A DNA stretch of 64,000 bases from Peterkaempfera bronchialis (GCF_003258605.2 NZ_CP031264.1:4216001-4280000); one strand, 5' to 3'; counted from the first letter of the stretch, positions 49,821-61,573 are shown. Numbers and translations: made by a program. Notes: generated from the sequence alone by a model not told the origin.

Positions 49821-51101
49821 ATGCCCGTTCCGCCCGCCCCCGCCCTCTTCACCTTCGAGTTCGCCGCCGATCCCTACCCGGCGTACGCCTGGCTGCGCGA
49901 GCACTCCCCGGTGCACCGCACCACCCTTCCCAGCGGCGTGGAGGCATGGCTGGTCACCCGGTACGCGGACGCCCGGCAGGCGCTCGCCGACACCCGGCTC
50001 TCCAAGAACCCGGCGCACCACAGCGAGCAGGCGCACCGCAGCGGGCGGGTCGGCATCCCCGGGGAACGCAGTGCCGAGCTGATGACCCACCTCCTCAACA
50101 TCGACCCTCCCGACCACACCCGGCTGCGCAGGCTGGTCTCCAAGGCGTTTACGCCGCGCAGGGTCGCCGAGTTCGAACCCCGGGTGCAGCAGCTCACCGA
50201 CCGGCTGATCGACTCCTTCGCCGAGCGGGGCAGCGCCGACCTGATCCATGAGTTCGCCTTCCCGCTGCCCATCTACGCCATCTGCGACCTGCTGGGCGTA
50301 CCGGCCGAGGACCAGGACGACTTCCGCGACTGGGCCGGGATGATGGTGCGGCACGCCGGGGGCAAGCGCGGTGGGGTGGGCCGCGCGGTGAAGCGGATGC
50401 GCACTTATCTGGCCGAGCTGATCCACCGCAAGCGGGCCGAGCTCACCGCCCAGCCGCTGCCCGGCGAGGACCTGATCTCCGGCCTGATCCGGGCCAGCGA
50501 CCACGGCGAGCACCTCACCGAGAACGAGGCCGCCGCGATGGCCTTCATCCTGCTCTTCGCGGGCTTCGAGACCACCGTCAACCTGATCGGCAACGGCCTC
50601 TACGCACTGCTGCGCAACCCCGACCAGCGGGCGCTGCTCCAGGACGCCCTGCGCCGTGGCGACTCCGCTCTGCTCGCCGGCGCGGTGGAGGAACTGCTGC
50701 GCTACGACGGCCCGGTGGAGCTGGCCACCTGGCGGTTCGCCACCGCCCCGGTCACCATCGGCGGCACGGAGATCCCGGCCGGGGACCCGGTGCTGGTGGT
50801 GCTGGCCGCCGCCGACCGGGACCCGGACCGCTTCGACGGCCCCGACACCCTGGACCTGGCCCGCCGCGACAACCCGCACCTCGGCTTCGGCCATGGCATC
50901 CACTACTGCCTGGGCGCCCCGCTGGCCCGGCTGGAGGGCCAGATCGCCCTGGCCACCCTGCTCACCCGCCTGCCTGACCTGGAACTCGCCGCCGACCCCG
51001 ACGACCTGCGCTGGCGCGGCGGGCTCATCATGCGCGGCCTGCGCGACCTCCCGGTCCGCTTCACCCCCGGTTCGACACGGTCGGGAAGCGACCCGGAGTA
51101 G
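49821..51101 (+). CDS. Cytochrome P450 (CYP107-like)
   Basis: This 426-residue soluble P450 has the I-helix LLFAGFETTVN (residues 244-254), E-L-L-R near 291-294, RHAGG-type variable regions and the haem loop GFGHGIHYCLGAP with axial C363. TAGGTT at 49808-49813 lies seven bases before the ATG, so the transcript is probably leaderless. No ferredoxin is adjacent. It is unrelated in sequence detail to the P450 of the RiPP-like cluster. Broad xenobiotic or secondary-metabolite hydroxylation is the usual role. Confidence 0.9.
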   Translation: MPVPPAPALFTFEFAADPYPAYAWLREHSPVHRTTLPSGVEAWLVTRYADARQALADTRLSKNPAHHSEQAHRSGRVGIPGERSAELMTHLLNIDPPDHTRLRRLVSKAFTPRRVAEFEPRVQQLTDRLIDSFAERGSADLIHEFAFPLPIYAICDLLGVPAEDQDDFRDWAGMMVRHAGGKRGGVGRAVKRMRTYLAELIHRKRAELTAQPLPGEDLISGLIRASDHGEHLTENEAAAMAFILLFAGFETTVNLIGNGLYALLRNPDQRALLQDALRRGDSALLAGAVEELLRYDGPVELATWRFATAPVTIGGTEIPAGDPVLVVLAAADRDPDRFDGPDTLDLARRDNPHLGFGHGIHYCLGAPLARLEGQIALATLLTRLPDLELAADPDDLRWRGGLIMRGLRDLPVRFTPGSTRSGSDPE

Positions 51102-51118
51102 GCATCCGGCGACGGTGA

Positions 51119-52345
<1,227 letters not shown>

Positions 52346-52464
52346 CCGGCCCGGGGTCTGACGGCACCGCAGCCCGCACCTGACAGGGCCCGATACCAGC
52401 CGGTAGAGGTGTTCGACCGGCGAGACAGGGCCCGGGCAGCGACGGCCGCGGCCTCCGGTGCGGT

Positions 52465-52470
52465 TAGGCT
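52465..52470 (+). promoter_or_regulatory. TAGGCT -10 element for eno
   Basis: TAGGCT 41 bases before the GTG start of enolase; AAAGGAG then serves as ribosome site. Confidence 0.6.
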
Positions 52471-52480
52471 CAGGTCGTAA

Positions 52481-53797
<1,317 letters not shown>

Positions 53798-53814
53798 GAC
53801 GCGGCTTTCCCGGT

Positions 53815-53850
53815 GCCCCGCCGTCCGCCCTCTAGGGTGGGCGGCGGGGC
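53815..53850 (+). terminator. eno terminator overlapping the next promoter
   Basis: Imperfect inverted repeat (GCCCCG..CCGCCC / GGGCGG.CGGGGC). Its loop contains TAGGGT (53833-53838), a possible -10 for the septum protein gene. Confidence 0.6.
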
Positions 53851-53880
53851 ACCCGCGCGACCACGGAGGGGACGGAGCAG

Positions 53881-54336
53881 ATGGCGACACGGAAGACGGC
53901 CGCACGGCCGCGCGGATCCGCGACCAGGCCCCGCTCGCGCCCCCGCTTCACCGGCCGGGCCGCCGTGCTCGCGCTGGTGCTCTGTTCGCTGATCGCGGCG
54001 CTGGCCTACCCCACCCGGCAGTTCATCGCCCAGCGGGCCGACATCGCCGCCCAGCGGGCCAAGGCCGAGCAGGCCCGGGCCCGGGTCGAGGAGCTGCGCC
54101 GGGAGAAGGCCCGCTGGCAGGACCCCGCCTATGTCCGGGCGCAGGCCCGGGCGCGGCTGCACTACGCGATGCCCGGGGAGACCCCGTACATCTCGGTGGA
54201 CCCCGGCGCCGCGCAGTCCTCCGCCGCCTCCGCCCCCGCCGCCCGAGGCGCGGCCCGGCAGCCCTGGTACGCCGGCGTCTGGGACTCCGTGGACGCCGCC
54301 GACCGGGCCGCCCCCGCCGCCCCACCCCGGCCCTGA
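53881..54336 (+). CDS. FtsB/DivIC-family septum formation protein
   Basis: This is a bitopic divisome protein of 151 residues with a basic N-terminus, a single membrane helix (about residues 28-46), a coiled coil (about 50-80, QRADIAAQRAKAEQARARVE) and the DivIC signature WQDPAYVRAQARARLHYAMPGE. It connects FtsL and FtsQ in septum assembly; in Streptomyces it supports sporulation septation. GGAGGGGACGGAG precedes the ATG. It follows eno, as in other actinomycetes. Confidence 0.92.
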   Translation: MATRKTAARPRGSATRPRSRPRFTGRAAVLALVLCSLIAALAYPTRQFIAQRADIAAQRAKAEQARARVEELRREKARWQDPAYVRAQARARLHYAMPGETPYISVDPGAAQSSAASAPAARGAARQPWYAGVWDSVDAADRAAPAAPPRP

Positions 54337-54389
54337 CCGGACCCCGCTCCACCTTCCAGCCTTCCCCACGCACGAGACAGCGCCCCCAC

Positions 54390-54989
54390 ATGACTTCTGC
54401 CGAACACCCCGCCACCCCGGCCGCCGCCGATGCCGCGCCCGCCGATGCCGCCCCCGCCACCCCGGCCGCCGCCGCCGGTGTCGCCCCCGCCGATATCGCC
54501 GCCGTTGCCGAGCAGCTCGGCCGCGTCCCGCGCGGGCTGCGCGCCGTCGCCCACCGGTGCCCCTGCGGCCTGCCCGACGTGGTGGAGACCGCGCCCCGGC
54601 TGGAGGACGGCACGCCGTTCCCCACCCTGTACTACCTGACCTGCCCGCGTGCCGCCTCGCTGATCGGCACCCTGGAGGCCGACGGCGTGATGAAGGAGAT
54701 GACCGCCCGGCTCGGCGAGGACGAGCAGCTCGCCGCCGGCTACCGCGCGGCCCATGAGGACTACCTCGCCCGGCGCGACGCGATCGAGGTGCTGGAGAAC
54801 TTCCCCAGCGCCGGCGGGATGCCGGACCGGGTGAAGTGCCTGCACGTCCTGGTCGGGCACTCGCTGGCGGCCGGCCGGGGCGTCAACCCGCTGGGCGACG
54901 AGGCGCTGGACATGCTGCCCGAGTGGTGGCGCAAGGGCCCCTGCGTCTGCGCCGCCACGGAGGACGGCGAGAAGGAGAAGGACAAGTGA
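54390..54989 (+). CDS. DUF501 protein
   Basis: The 199-residue protein has an Ala/Pro-rich N-terminus, then a conserved DUF501 domain (about 38-190) with HRCPCGLPDVVETAPRL, FPTLYYLTCPRAASLIG and RVKCLHVLVGHSLAAG, holding paired cysteines that could bind metal. Its function is unknown. It is nearly always found between divIC/ftsB and ppx in actinobacteria; the stop overlaps the ppx GTG, so the two are translationally coupled. Confidence 0.92.
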   Translation: MTSAEHPATPAAADAAPADAAPATPAAAAGVAPADIAAVAEQLGRVPRGLRAVAHRCPCGLPDVVETAPRLEDGTPFPTLYYLTCPRAASLIGTLEADGVMKEMTARLGEDEQLAAGYRAAHEDYLARRDAIEVLENFPSAGGMPDRVKCLHVLVGHSLAAGRGVNPLGDEALDMLPEWWRKGPCVCAATEDGEKEKDK

Positions 54990-55978
54990 CCGCCACCCGC
55001 GTCGCCGCCGTCGACTGCGGCACCAACTCCATCCGGCTGCTGGTCGCCGATCTGGACCCGCACACCGGCGAGGTGACCGAGCTGGACCGCCGGATGACCA
55101 TCGTCCGGCTGGGCCAGGACGTCGACCGCACCGGCCGGCTCGCCCCGGAGGCGCTGGAGCGCACCTTCGCGGCCTGCAAGGAGTACGCCGAGCTGATCCA
55201 CGGCCATGGCGTCGGCCCCGACCGCACCCGCTTTGTGGCCACCAGCGCCTCGCGGGACGCCGAGAACCGCGATGACTTCGTCCGGGGCGTGGTGGAGATC
55301 CTGGGCGTCGAACCCGAGGTGATCAGCGGGGACGAGGAGGCGCGGCTCTCCTTCACCGGCGCCACCCGGGAGCTGGCCGCCGCCGGGCTGCACCTGGAGC
55401 AGCCCTATCTGGTGGTCGACATCGGCGGCGGCTCCACCGAGTTCGTGCTGGGCGACGGGGAGGTCCGTGCGGCCCGCTCGGTGGACGTGGGCTGCGTACG
55501 GATGACCGAGCGCCACTTCACCACCGCCGATCCCTCCACTGCCGATCCCTCCACTGCCGATCCCTTCAGCGCCGATCCCTTCAGCGCCGAGCAGATCGCG
55601 GCGGCCCGGGCCGACATCGAGCGCGCCCTGGACACCGCCGCCGAGGTGGTGCCGCTGGACCAGGCCCGCACCCTGGTCGGGCTGGCCGGGTCGGTCACCA
55701 CGGTCGCCGCCATCGCGCTGGGCCTGACCGCGTACGACTCCACCCGCATCCACCATGCGCGCATCCCGGTGGCCCAGGTCCGGGAGGTCACCGAACGGCT
55801 GCTCGCCGCCACCCATGAGGAGCGCGCCGCCAACCCGGTGATCCACCCGGGGCGGGTGGATGTGATCGGCGCGGGCGCGCTGGTGCTGCTGGCCCTGATG
55901 GAGCGGACGGGGGCCGCCGAAGTGGTCGTCAGCGAGCACGACATCCTGGACGGAATCGCCTGGAGCATCGCCGGCTGA
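54986..55978 (+). CDS. Exopolyphosphatase/pppGpp phosphohydrolase
   Basis: This member of the actin/Hsp70-like ASKHA superfamily degrades polyphosphate and/or pppGpp. Its 330 residues have phosphate-1 loop AVDCGTNSIRLLVAD and phosphate-2 loop VVDIGGGSTEFVLG, with the GLAGSVTTVAA adenosine-type motif, which is the single-domain actinobacterial Ppx. The GTG start overlaps the DUF501 stop. A run of DPSTA/DPFSA units (four copies) is inserted after MTERHF, where relatives carry a short DPPT segment. Confidence 0.9.
   Translation: MTATRVAAVDCGTNSIRLLVADLDPHTGEVTELDRRMTIVRLGQDVDRTGRLAPEALERTFAACKEYAELIHGHGVGPDRTRFVATSASRDAENRDDFVRGVVEILGVEPEVISGDEEARLSFTGATRELAAAGLHLEQPYLVVDIGGGSTEFVLGDGEVRAARSVDVGCVRMTERHFTTADPSTADPSTADPFSADPFSAEQIAAARADIERALDTAAEVVPLDQARTLVGLAGSVTTVAAIALGLTAYDSTRIHHARIPVAQVREVTERLLAATHEERAANPVIHPGRVDVIGAGALVLLALMERTGAAEVVVSEHDILDGIAWSIAG
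55526..55585 (+). repeat. 15-bp coding minisatellite in ppx
   Basis: Four tandem 15-bp units: two of GCCGATCCCTCCACT and two of GCCGATCCCTTCAGC. In-frame copy number can vary without breaking the gene. Confidence 0.95.
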
Positions 55979-56374
55979 GGCCCACACGCCCGGGGCGCCG
56001 GACGAACTTCGTGAATTTCTTCACATGGAGTTCCGGCCCTTCCCTGCCGTCTGCCAGACAGGCCGTCCGATATGTGGGACGAAGGTCTCCGGGCGCCCTG
56101 GCGTGGGGATCCCAGGCCCAGCCCGCCATCCGCACCTGGAATCGAATGACAGTGCCGGGAACCACCGTCTGCCGGCATCGTCGCCGGGATCGTCGCTGCT
56201 CACAAGCGGTGCCCGGTCGGCCCCCGGCGCCGGGCCCGTACGGCCCTTCCACGCGGGCCCGTCGGCCGTTCCGCCCGGCCCGAAGCGAGGGCCGCGAAAT
56301 ATAGCACACCGTGTCCAGGGGTACATGACCGGCCTCGCGAGGGACCCCCCGATCCGTGCTGGATACTTTCGGAT
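55979..56374 (+). promoter_or_regulatory. Regulatory region of ndh with putative Rex operator
   Basis: Within this 396-bp gap, 56009-56026 reads TCGTGAATTTCTTCACAT. It contains a perfect dyad GTGAA-N4-TTCAC and matches the Rex consensus TTGTGAA-N4-TTCACAA at all but two flanking positions. Rex senses NADH/NAD+ and represses respiratory genes, ndh among them in Streptomyces. The site is about 350 bp upstream of the start codon, so either the main promoter is distal or Rex acts on a second promoter. Close to the gene, GATACT (56362-56367) lies seven bases before the ATG and could give a leaderless transcript. The rest of the gap shows no ORF. Confidence 0.65.
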
Positions 56375-57733
56375 ATGAGCACCACGGAGCGTCCTCGCAT
56401 CCTCATCGTCGGCGGTGGATACGTCGGCCTGTATGCCGCGATGCGCATCCTCAAGAAGATGCGCTACGGCGAGGCGACCGTCACGGTCGTCGACCCGCGG
56501 TCGTACATGACGTACCTGCCTTTCCTCCCGGAGGCCGCGGGCGGCAACGTTGCCCCCCGCAACCTCGTCGCGCCGCTGCGCCGCGTCCTGAAGAAGGCCG
56601 AGGTGCTGACCGGTCATGTCACCCGGGTCGACCACGGCCGCAAGGTCGCGACCATCAGCCCGCTGGCCGGCGACGCGTACGAGCTGCCCTTCGACTACCT
56701 GGTGGTGGCGGCCGGATCGGTCTCCCGCACCTTCCCGATCCCCGGTCTGGCCGAGCACGGCATCGGCATGAAGACCGTGGAGGAGGCCATCGGCCTGCGC
56801 AACCACGTGATGGCGCAGCTCGACAAGGCCGAGTCGACCACGGACAAGGACGTCCGCCGCCAGGCCCTCACCTTTGTCTTCATCGGCGGCGGCTTCGCCG
56901 GGGTGGAGACCATCGCCGAGGTCGAGGACATGGCCCGCGACGCGGCGAAGATCTACAACACCGTCAGCCGCGAGGACATGCGCTTCATCCTCGTCGAGGC
57001 GTCCAACCGGATCCTCCCCGAGATGGGCCCGGACCTGGGCGTCTGGACCAAGGAGCGGCTGGAGGAGCGGGGCATCGAGGTCTTCCTGGAGACCTCCATG
57101 GAGTCCTGCGTCGACAAGCACGTGGTGCTGAAGAACGGTGTCGAGGCGGACGCCTCCACCATCGTGTGGACCGCCGGCGTCAAGCCCAACCCGGTGCTCG
57201 CCGACTTCGGCCTGCCGCTGGGCCCGCGCGGCCACGTGGACACCGCCCCGACCCTCCAGGTCAAGGGCTTCGACTACGTCTGGGCGGCCGGCGACAACGC
57301 CCAGGTGCCGGACCTCGCCGCCGGTGAGGGTGCCTGGTGCCCGCCGAACGCGCAGCACGCCGTCCGCCAGGCCATCGCGCTGGGCGACAACGTGATCTCC
57401 GGGATGCGCGGCTTCCCGCAGTCCGACTACAAGCACAAGAACCTCGGTGCGGTGGCCGGCCTCGGCCTGCACAAGGGCGTGGCGATCCTCTTCGGCAAGT
57501 ACAAGCTGAAGGGCCGCCCGGCCTGGTGGTTCCACCGCCTGTACCACGGCAGCCGGGTGCCGACCATGAACCGCAAGGTCCGGGTCTTCACCGACTGGAC
57601 GCTGGCGATGTTCCTCAAGCGGGAGACCGTGGGCCTGTCCCAGATGGAGAACCCGCGCGAGGCGTTCTACGAGGCCGCCGTCCCGGTGCCCGCCCCCCGC
57701 AGCGAGAAGGCACTGGCCGACCGGGTCTCCTGA
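56375..57733 (+). CDS. ndh: Type II NADH dehydrogenase
   Basis: This is a membrane-associated, non-proton-pumping NADH:menaquinone oxidoreductase of 452 residues. It has FAD-binding IVGGGYVGLYAA (about 11-22), NAD-binding VFIGGGFAGVETIAE (about 168-182), the AAGDNAQVPD second FAD motif, and an amphipathic C-terminus. PRSYMTYLPFLPEAAGG and WCPPNAQHAVRQA are typical of the actinobacterial branch. It follows ppx after a long regulatory region and has a strong terminator behind it. A Rex-type operator upstream supports redox control. Confidence 0.93.
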   Translation: MSTTERPRILIVGGGYVGLYAAMRILKKMRYGEATVTVVDPRSYMTYLPFLPEAAGGNVAPRNLVAPLRRVLKKAEVLTGHVTRVDHGRKVATISPLAGDAYELPFDYLVVAAGSVSRTFPIPGLAEHGIGMKTVEEAIGLRNHVMAQLDKAESTTDKDVRRQALTFVFIGGGFAGVETIAEVEDMARDAAKIYNTVSREDMRFILVEASNRILPEMGPDLGVWTKERLEERGIEVFLETSMESCVDKHVVLKNGVEADASTIVWTAGVKPNPVLADFGLPLGPRGHVDTAPTLQVKGFDYVWAAGDNAQVPDLAAGEGAWCPPNAQHAVRQAIALGDNVISGMRGFPQSDYKHKNLGAVAGLGLHKGVAILFGKYKLKGRPAWWFHRLYHGSRVPTMNRKVRVFTDWTLAMFLKRETVGLSQMENPREAFYEAAVPVPAPRSEKALADRVS

Positions 57734-57858
57734 TCCCGCGCTGGTGCGGCATCAGTTCGGAGGCTCTCCGCCCGGCGGCGTTGCCGGACCACGACCTCCG
57801 TGGTGCTCAGCCGGCCCTGGTGCCGGGCGGAGCCGCCCCCGCGCAACGCGGGTGTGCA

Positions 57859-57904
57859 CACAGAGCCCCCTCGGCCGACTCCCGTCGGCCGAGGGGGCTC
57901 TGTG
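57859..57904. terminator. Bidirectional terminator between ndh and the ABC permease gene
   Basis: Perfect 21-bp inverted repeat (57859-57879 / 57884-57904) with a TCCC loop between convergent genes. Confidence 0.92.
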
Positions 57905-57936
57905 CTGTGCTGTCCCGGCAGGTGATGTCCAGGGCG

Positions 57937-60492
57937 TCAGTCGCCCTTGATGGCCTCCAGCACGTTGATCCGGGAGGCCCGGCGGGCCGGCCAGACCGCC
58001 GCCAGCAGGCCGATCACCGCGGCGCCCGCCAGCAGGTACGCCACCTGCGTGAGCGGCACCACCGTGGTGAGACCGGACAGGTTCTCCTTGAGGGTGCCGT
58101 TCACCGCCCAGGCGAGGAAGATGCCGAGGCCGATCCCCAGCACCGCGCCGAAGAGCGAGATCACCAGCGACTCCAGCCGGACCATCCGCTTCACCCCGGC
58201 CCGGTCCAGGCCGATCGCCCGCAGCATGCCGATCTCCCGGCGGCGCTCGAAGACCGACATCGCCAGGGTGTTCACCACGCCGAGCACCGCGATCAGCACG
58301 GCCATCGCCAGCAGCCCGTACAGCAGATTGAGCAGAAAGCTGATCACCTGGCTGAAGCCCGCCCGGATCTCGTCCTGGTTCTGCACCTTGATCAGCGGGT
58401 TGTCACCGGTGGCCGCCTTGACCGCGCGTTGCAGGGAGTCGCTCTCCCCATGCGCGCCCTTGAGCAGCACCTGGCTGACGCCGGACTCCTTCCTGTGCCG
58501 GTCCAGTACCCGGTTGTCCAGCACCAGCGACGAGACCATGCCGTTCTTCTCATAGACGCCCCCCACCGTCAGCCGCGCCGTGGACCCGTCCGGGTAGCGC
58601 GCCTGCACGGTGGAGCCGGTGTGCCAGCCCCGTTCGGCGGCCACATCGGCCCGGACCAGCAGCTGCCCCTGGGCCAGGGCGGCGGTGGAGCCGCTGCGCA
58701 GGCGCAGCGCGACCAGCCGGTCGAAGGCCGCCGCGTCCACCCCGGAGAGCGGGCGGGTACGGCCGCCCAGGTCGAGCTGGGCGGACGTCATGGCGCCGAC
58801 GGCGGAGACATCCGGCACCTTGGCGATCTCCCTGGCGACCTCGGGGGAGAGGTCGGAGTAGTTCGCCATGGAGACCAGGTAGTCGGCCTTGAGGTCACCG
58901 GTGACGGCCTTGTCCACCGCGTGGTTCACCGAGCTGCCGATCACCGACAGCGCGCTGATCAGGGTGATGCCGATGGTCAGCGCCGAGGCGGTGGCGGCGG
59001 TGCGGCGCGGGTTGCGTACCGCGTTCTGCCGGGCGAGCCGGCCGGAGACCCCGAAGGCCCCGCTGAGCAGCGGCGTGGCGAGCGCGATCACCGGGCGGGA
59101 GAGCAGCGGGGTGAGGACGAAGACGCCGATCAGGGTGAGGAACGCGCCTGCGGCGATCGGCATCCGGCCGTCGCTGCCGCCGGTGGACGCGCCGTACACG
59201 ATGGCGGCCACGCCCAGCGCGGTCATCGCCGCGCCGATGGAGTTGCGGACCAGCAGGCTCTTCTGGGTGGCGGGCAGCTCGGCGCTGCTCATCGCCGCCA
59301 CCGGCGGGATCCTGGATGCGCGACGGGCGGGCAGCCAGGCCGCGAGCAGTGTGACCAGGGTGCCGACGGCCAGCGAGACCAGCACCGTGGCCGGGGTGAC
59401 GACCAGCGGCCCGTCGGGCAGCGGGGCGTCCAGGGCGCCCATCACCGCGCGCATGGCCGCCGCGATGCCGATGCCCGCCGCAAGACCGGCCAGCGAGGCG
59501 GCGGCGCCCACCGCGAATGCCTCGGCCAGCACCGAGCGGGTCACCTGGCGGCGGCTGGCGCCGACCGCGCGGAGCAGCGCCAGCTCCCGGGTGCGCTGGG
59601 CGACCAGCATGGTGAAGGTGTTGGCGATGATGAAGACGCCGACGAAGAGCGCGATCCCGGCGAAGGCGAGCAGCGCGGTGGAGAGCGAGTCGGTCGAGCG
59701 GGCGATCTGCTCGGCCTGGTCGTCGGCGAGCTGCTGCCCGGTCTCGGCCCGGATGGTGTGGCTCTTGGGCAGCAGCTTCTCGACCCGGGTGAGCAGTGCG
59801 GCCTGGGAGGTGCCAGGGGCGGCGGCGACGTCGATCTCGCCGAAGCGGCCGGGGGAGAGGTAGAGCCGCTGCGCGGTGGCGGTGTCGAAGAGGACCAGGG
59901 AGCCGCCGGAGGAGACCCGGGGGTCGTCGGTGTGGAAGACACCGGTCAGCCTGAGCCGCATCACCGGCCCGTTGACGGCGACCCGCACGGTGTCGCCGAC
60001 CTGGAGTCCGCCCTTCTCGGCGGTCCTGGTGTCCAACGCGATCTCGCCCGGGCCCGACGGGCCGTGGCCCTCGGCCATGGGGTAGCGGGAGTCCCGGCCG
60101 CCGTCGCCGGGCACGAAGTTGGTACCGGTGGTCGACCAGCCGTCGCCTATCAGGTCGCCCTTGCGGTCGGCGACCCCGGCGAAGCCGTCGACCACGCCCC
60201 GGGCGCGGGCCACGCCCTCGGTGGCGGTGATCCGCTTCAGGGTGTCGGCGGTGAGCGTGGCGCCGCTGCGGTTCTTCTCGGCGGAGTCGGCGTAGGCGGA
60301 GGCCGAGCGGTCGGTGATGGCGACGGAGACGTCGGAGAAGCTCTTGGAGGCGCTGTTCCTCAGCGCCTGGCCGAGGGTGTCGGTGAAGACCAGGGTGCCG
60401 GCCACGAAGGCGATGCCGAGCAGTACGGCGAGCGCCGTCATCAGCAGTCTGGTCTTGTGCGCGAGGACATTGCGCAGTGCGGTGCGGAGCAT
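57937..60492 (-). CDS. FtsX/MacB-family ABC transporter permease
   Basis: This large permease of 851 residues has a first membrane helix (about 15-38), an extracytoplasmic MacB_PCD domain (about 40-245), an FtsX core of three or four helices (about 260-480), then a second extracytoplasmic domain and a second FtsX core (about 710-845). It is a fused tandem of two half permeases, typical of actinobacteria. MacB-type systems act as mechanotransmitters exporting peptides, lipoproteins or antibiotics from the outer leaflet, or as bacitracin-type sensors. The ATPase gene is 66 bp upstream on the same strand. ATG start has AGGATCC as a modest ribosome site. Confidence 0.92.
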   Translation of the reverse strand: MLRTALRNVLAHKTRLLMTALAVLLGIAFVAGTLVFTDTLGQALRNSASKSFSDVSVAITDRSASAYADSAEKNRSGATLTADTLKRITATEGVARARGVVDGFAGVADRKGDLIGDGWSTTGTNFVPGDGGRDSRYPMAEGHGPSGPGEIALDTRTAEKGGLQVGDTVRVAVNGPVMRLRLTGVFHTDDPRVSSGGSLVLFDTATAQRLYLSPGRFGEIDVAAAPGTSQAALLTRVEKLLPKSHTIRAETGQQLADDQAEQIARSTDSLSTALLAFAGIALFVGVFIIANTFTMLVAQRTRELALLRAVGASRRQVTRSVLAEAFAVGAAASLAGLAAGIGIAAAMRAVMGALDAPLPDGPLVVTPATVLVSLAVGTLVTLLAAWLPARRASRIPPVAAMSSAELPATQKSLLVRNSIGAAMTALGVAAIVYGASTGGSDGRMPIAAGAFLTLIGVFVLTPLLSRPVIALATPLLSGAFGVSGRLARQNAVRNPRRTAATASALTIGITLISALSVIGSSVNHAVDKAVTGDLKADYLVSMANYSDLSPEVAREIAKVPDVSAVGAMTSAQLDLGGRTRPLSGVDAAAFDRLVALRLRSGSTAALAQGQLLVRADVAAERGWHTGSTVQARYPDGSTARLTVGGVYEKNGMVSSLVLDNRVLDRHRKESGVSQVLLKGAHGESDSLQRAVKAATGDNPLIKVQNQDEIRAGFSQVISFLLNLLYGLLAMAVLIAVLGVVNTLAMSVFERRREIGMLRAIGLDRAGVKRMVRLESLVISLFGAVLGIGLGIFLAWAVNGTLKENLSGLTTVVPLTQVAYLLAGAAVIGLLAAVWPARRASRINVLEAIKGD

Positions 60493-60558
60493 GGGTGCGG
60501 ATCCTGTCGGTGCGGGTCCTGGTCGGTGCCGGCCCTGTCGGCGCGGTACCGGCGGCGG

Positions 60559-61329
60559 TCAGCTGGTGCGGCCCTTGGCGTCGAAACGCCGCATGCGGTC
60601 GAGCACGCCGTCGGCGGTGGGGCGGTCGAGCTCGTCCACGATCCGGCCGTCGGCCAGGAAGACCACCCGGTCCGCGTAGGAGGCGGCCACCGGGTCGTGA
60701 GTGACCATCACCACGGTCTGGCCCAGCTCGCGGACCGAGTTCCGCAGAAAGGCGAGGATCTCGGCACCGGAGCGGGAGTCCAGGTTGCCGGTGGGCTCGT
60801 CGGCGAAGACGATCTCCGGTCGACCGGCCAGCGCGCGGGCGCAGGCCACCCGCTGCTGCTGGCCGCCGGAGAGCTGGGAGGGGCGGTGGGAGAGCCGGCC
60901 GGAGAGGCCCACGGTCTCGATCACCCGGTCCAGCCACTCCTTGTCGGGCTTGCGGCCGGCGATGTCCATGGGGAGGGTGATGTTCTCCAGCGCGGTCAGG
61001 GTGGGCAGCAAATTGAACGCCTGGAAGACGAACCCGACATGGTCGCGGCGGAGCCGGGTCAGGTCCTTGTCCTTCAGCCCGACCAGCTCGGTGTCGCCGA
61101 TGGTGGTGGACCCGCCGGAGACCGTGTCCAGACCGGCCATGCAGTGCATCAGGGTCGACTTGCCGGAGCCGGAGGGGCCCATGATCGCGGTGAACTCACC
61201 ACGGTGGAACTCCACGCTCACCTGGTCCAGCGCGACGACGCGGGTCTCGCCCTCGCCGTACACCTTGCTGAGCGCGGTGGCGCGGGCGGCGGCCCGCCCG
61301 GTGATGACGGGGGCGGCGGTCGTGGTCAC
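60559..61329 (-). CDS. ABC transporter ATP-binding protein (MacB/LolD type)
   Basis: This 256-residue ATPase has Walker A GPSGSGKST, signature LSGGQQQR and Walker B IVFADEPTGNLDS, and the D/H loops are intact. TALSKVYGEGETRVVALDQV is the standard MacB-type start. GTG 61329 follows AGGAG; a longer open frame upstream lacks homology. It drives the downstream permease. The substrate is unknown. Confidence 0.94.
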   Translation of the reverse strand: MTTTAAPVITGRAAARATALSKVYGEGETRVVALDQVSVEFHRGEFTAIMGPSGSGKSTLMHCMAGLDTVSGGSTTIGDTELVGLKDKDLTRLRRDHVGFVFQAFNLLPTLTALENITLPMDIAGRKPDKEWLDRVIETVGLSGRLSHRPSQLSGGQQQRVACARALAGRPEIVFADEPTGNLDSRSGAEILAFLRNSVRELGQTVVMVTHDPVAASYADRVVFLADGRIVDELDRPTADGVLDRMRRFDAKGRTS

Positions 61330-61525
61330 GGAGGGCTCCTGGAGGTGGGTGGATTCCGGGTCACTCCATGCTCCGGTGCGCCACCCCCGCCAACCGTCGC
61401 CCGGGCGGAGGGTTGGCCCCACCGCCTCGCGGCGTAGAGGGTCGTACACGGCCTCCTCCCCCGGGATGACACGGCCCCGAGAGACCAGGTCGTGCGGTGG
61501 AGGCCCGGGGGCGTCCAAGACAGGC

Positions 61526-61554
61526 TAATGATGCGTCAGATCACATGAAAACAA
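61526..61554 (-). promoter_or_regulatory. Promoter of the ABC transporter operon
   Basis: On the minus strand TTGTTT (61554-61549) and TCATTA (61531-61526) are 17 bp apart in a locally AT-rich patch, about 195 bases upstream of the ATPase GTG. The remaining leader holds no clear ORF. Confidence 0.55.
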
Positions 61555-61573
61555 GACAACTTCGGCTGCTGTG

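Noticed and set aside
49821-51101. Second P450 as part of the RiPP-like cluster
   Set aside because: It stands alone among core genes with its own leaderless promoter, 16 kb beyond the cluster end.
57337-61437. A 1366-codon plus-strand frame over the ABC transporter genes
   Set aside because: It spans the bidirectional terminator and two well-supported minus-strand genes; translation shows no domain.
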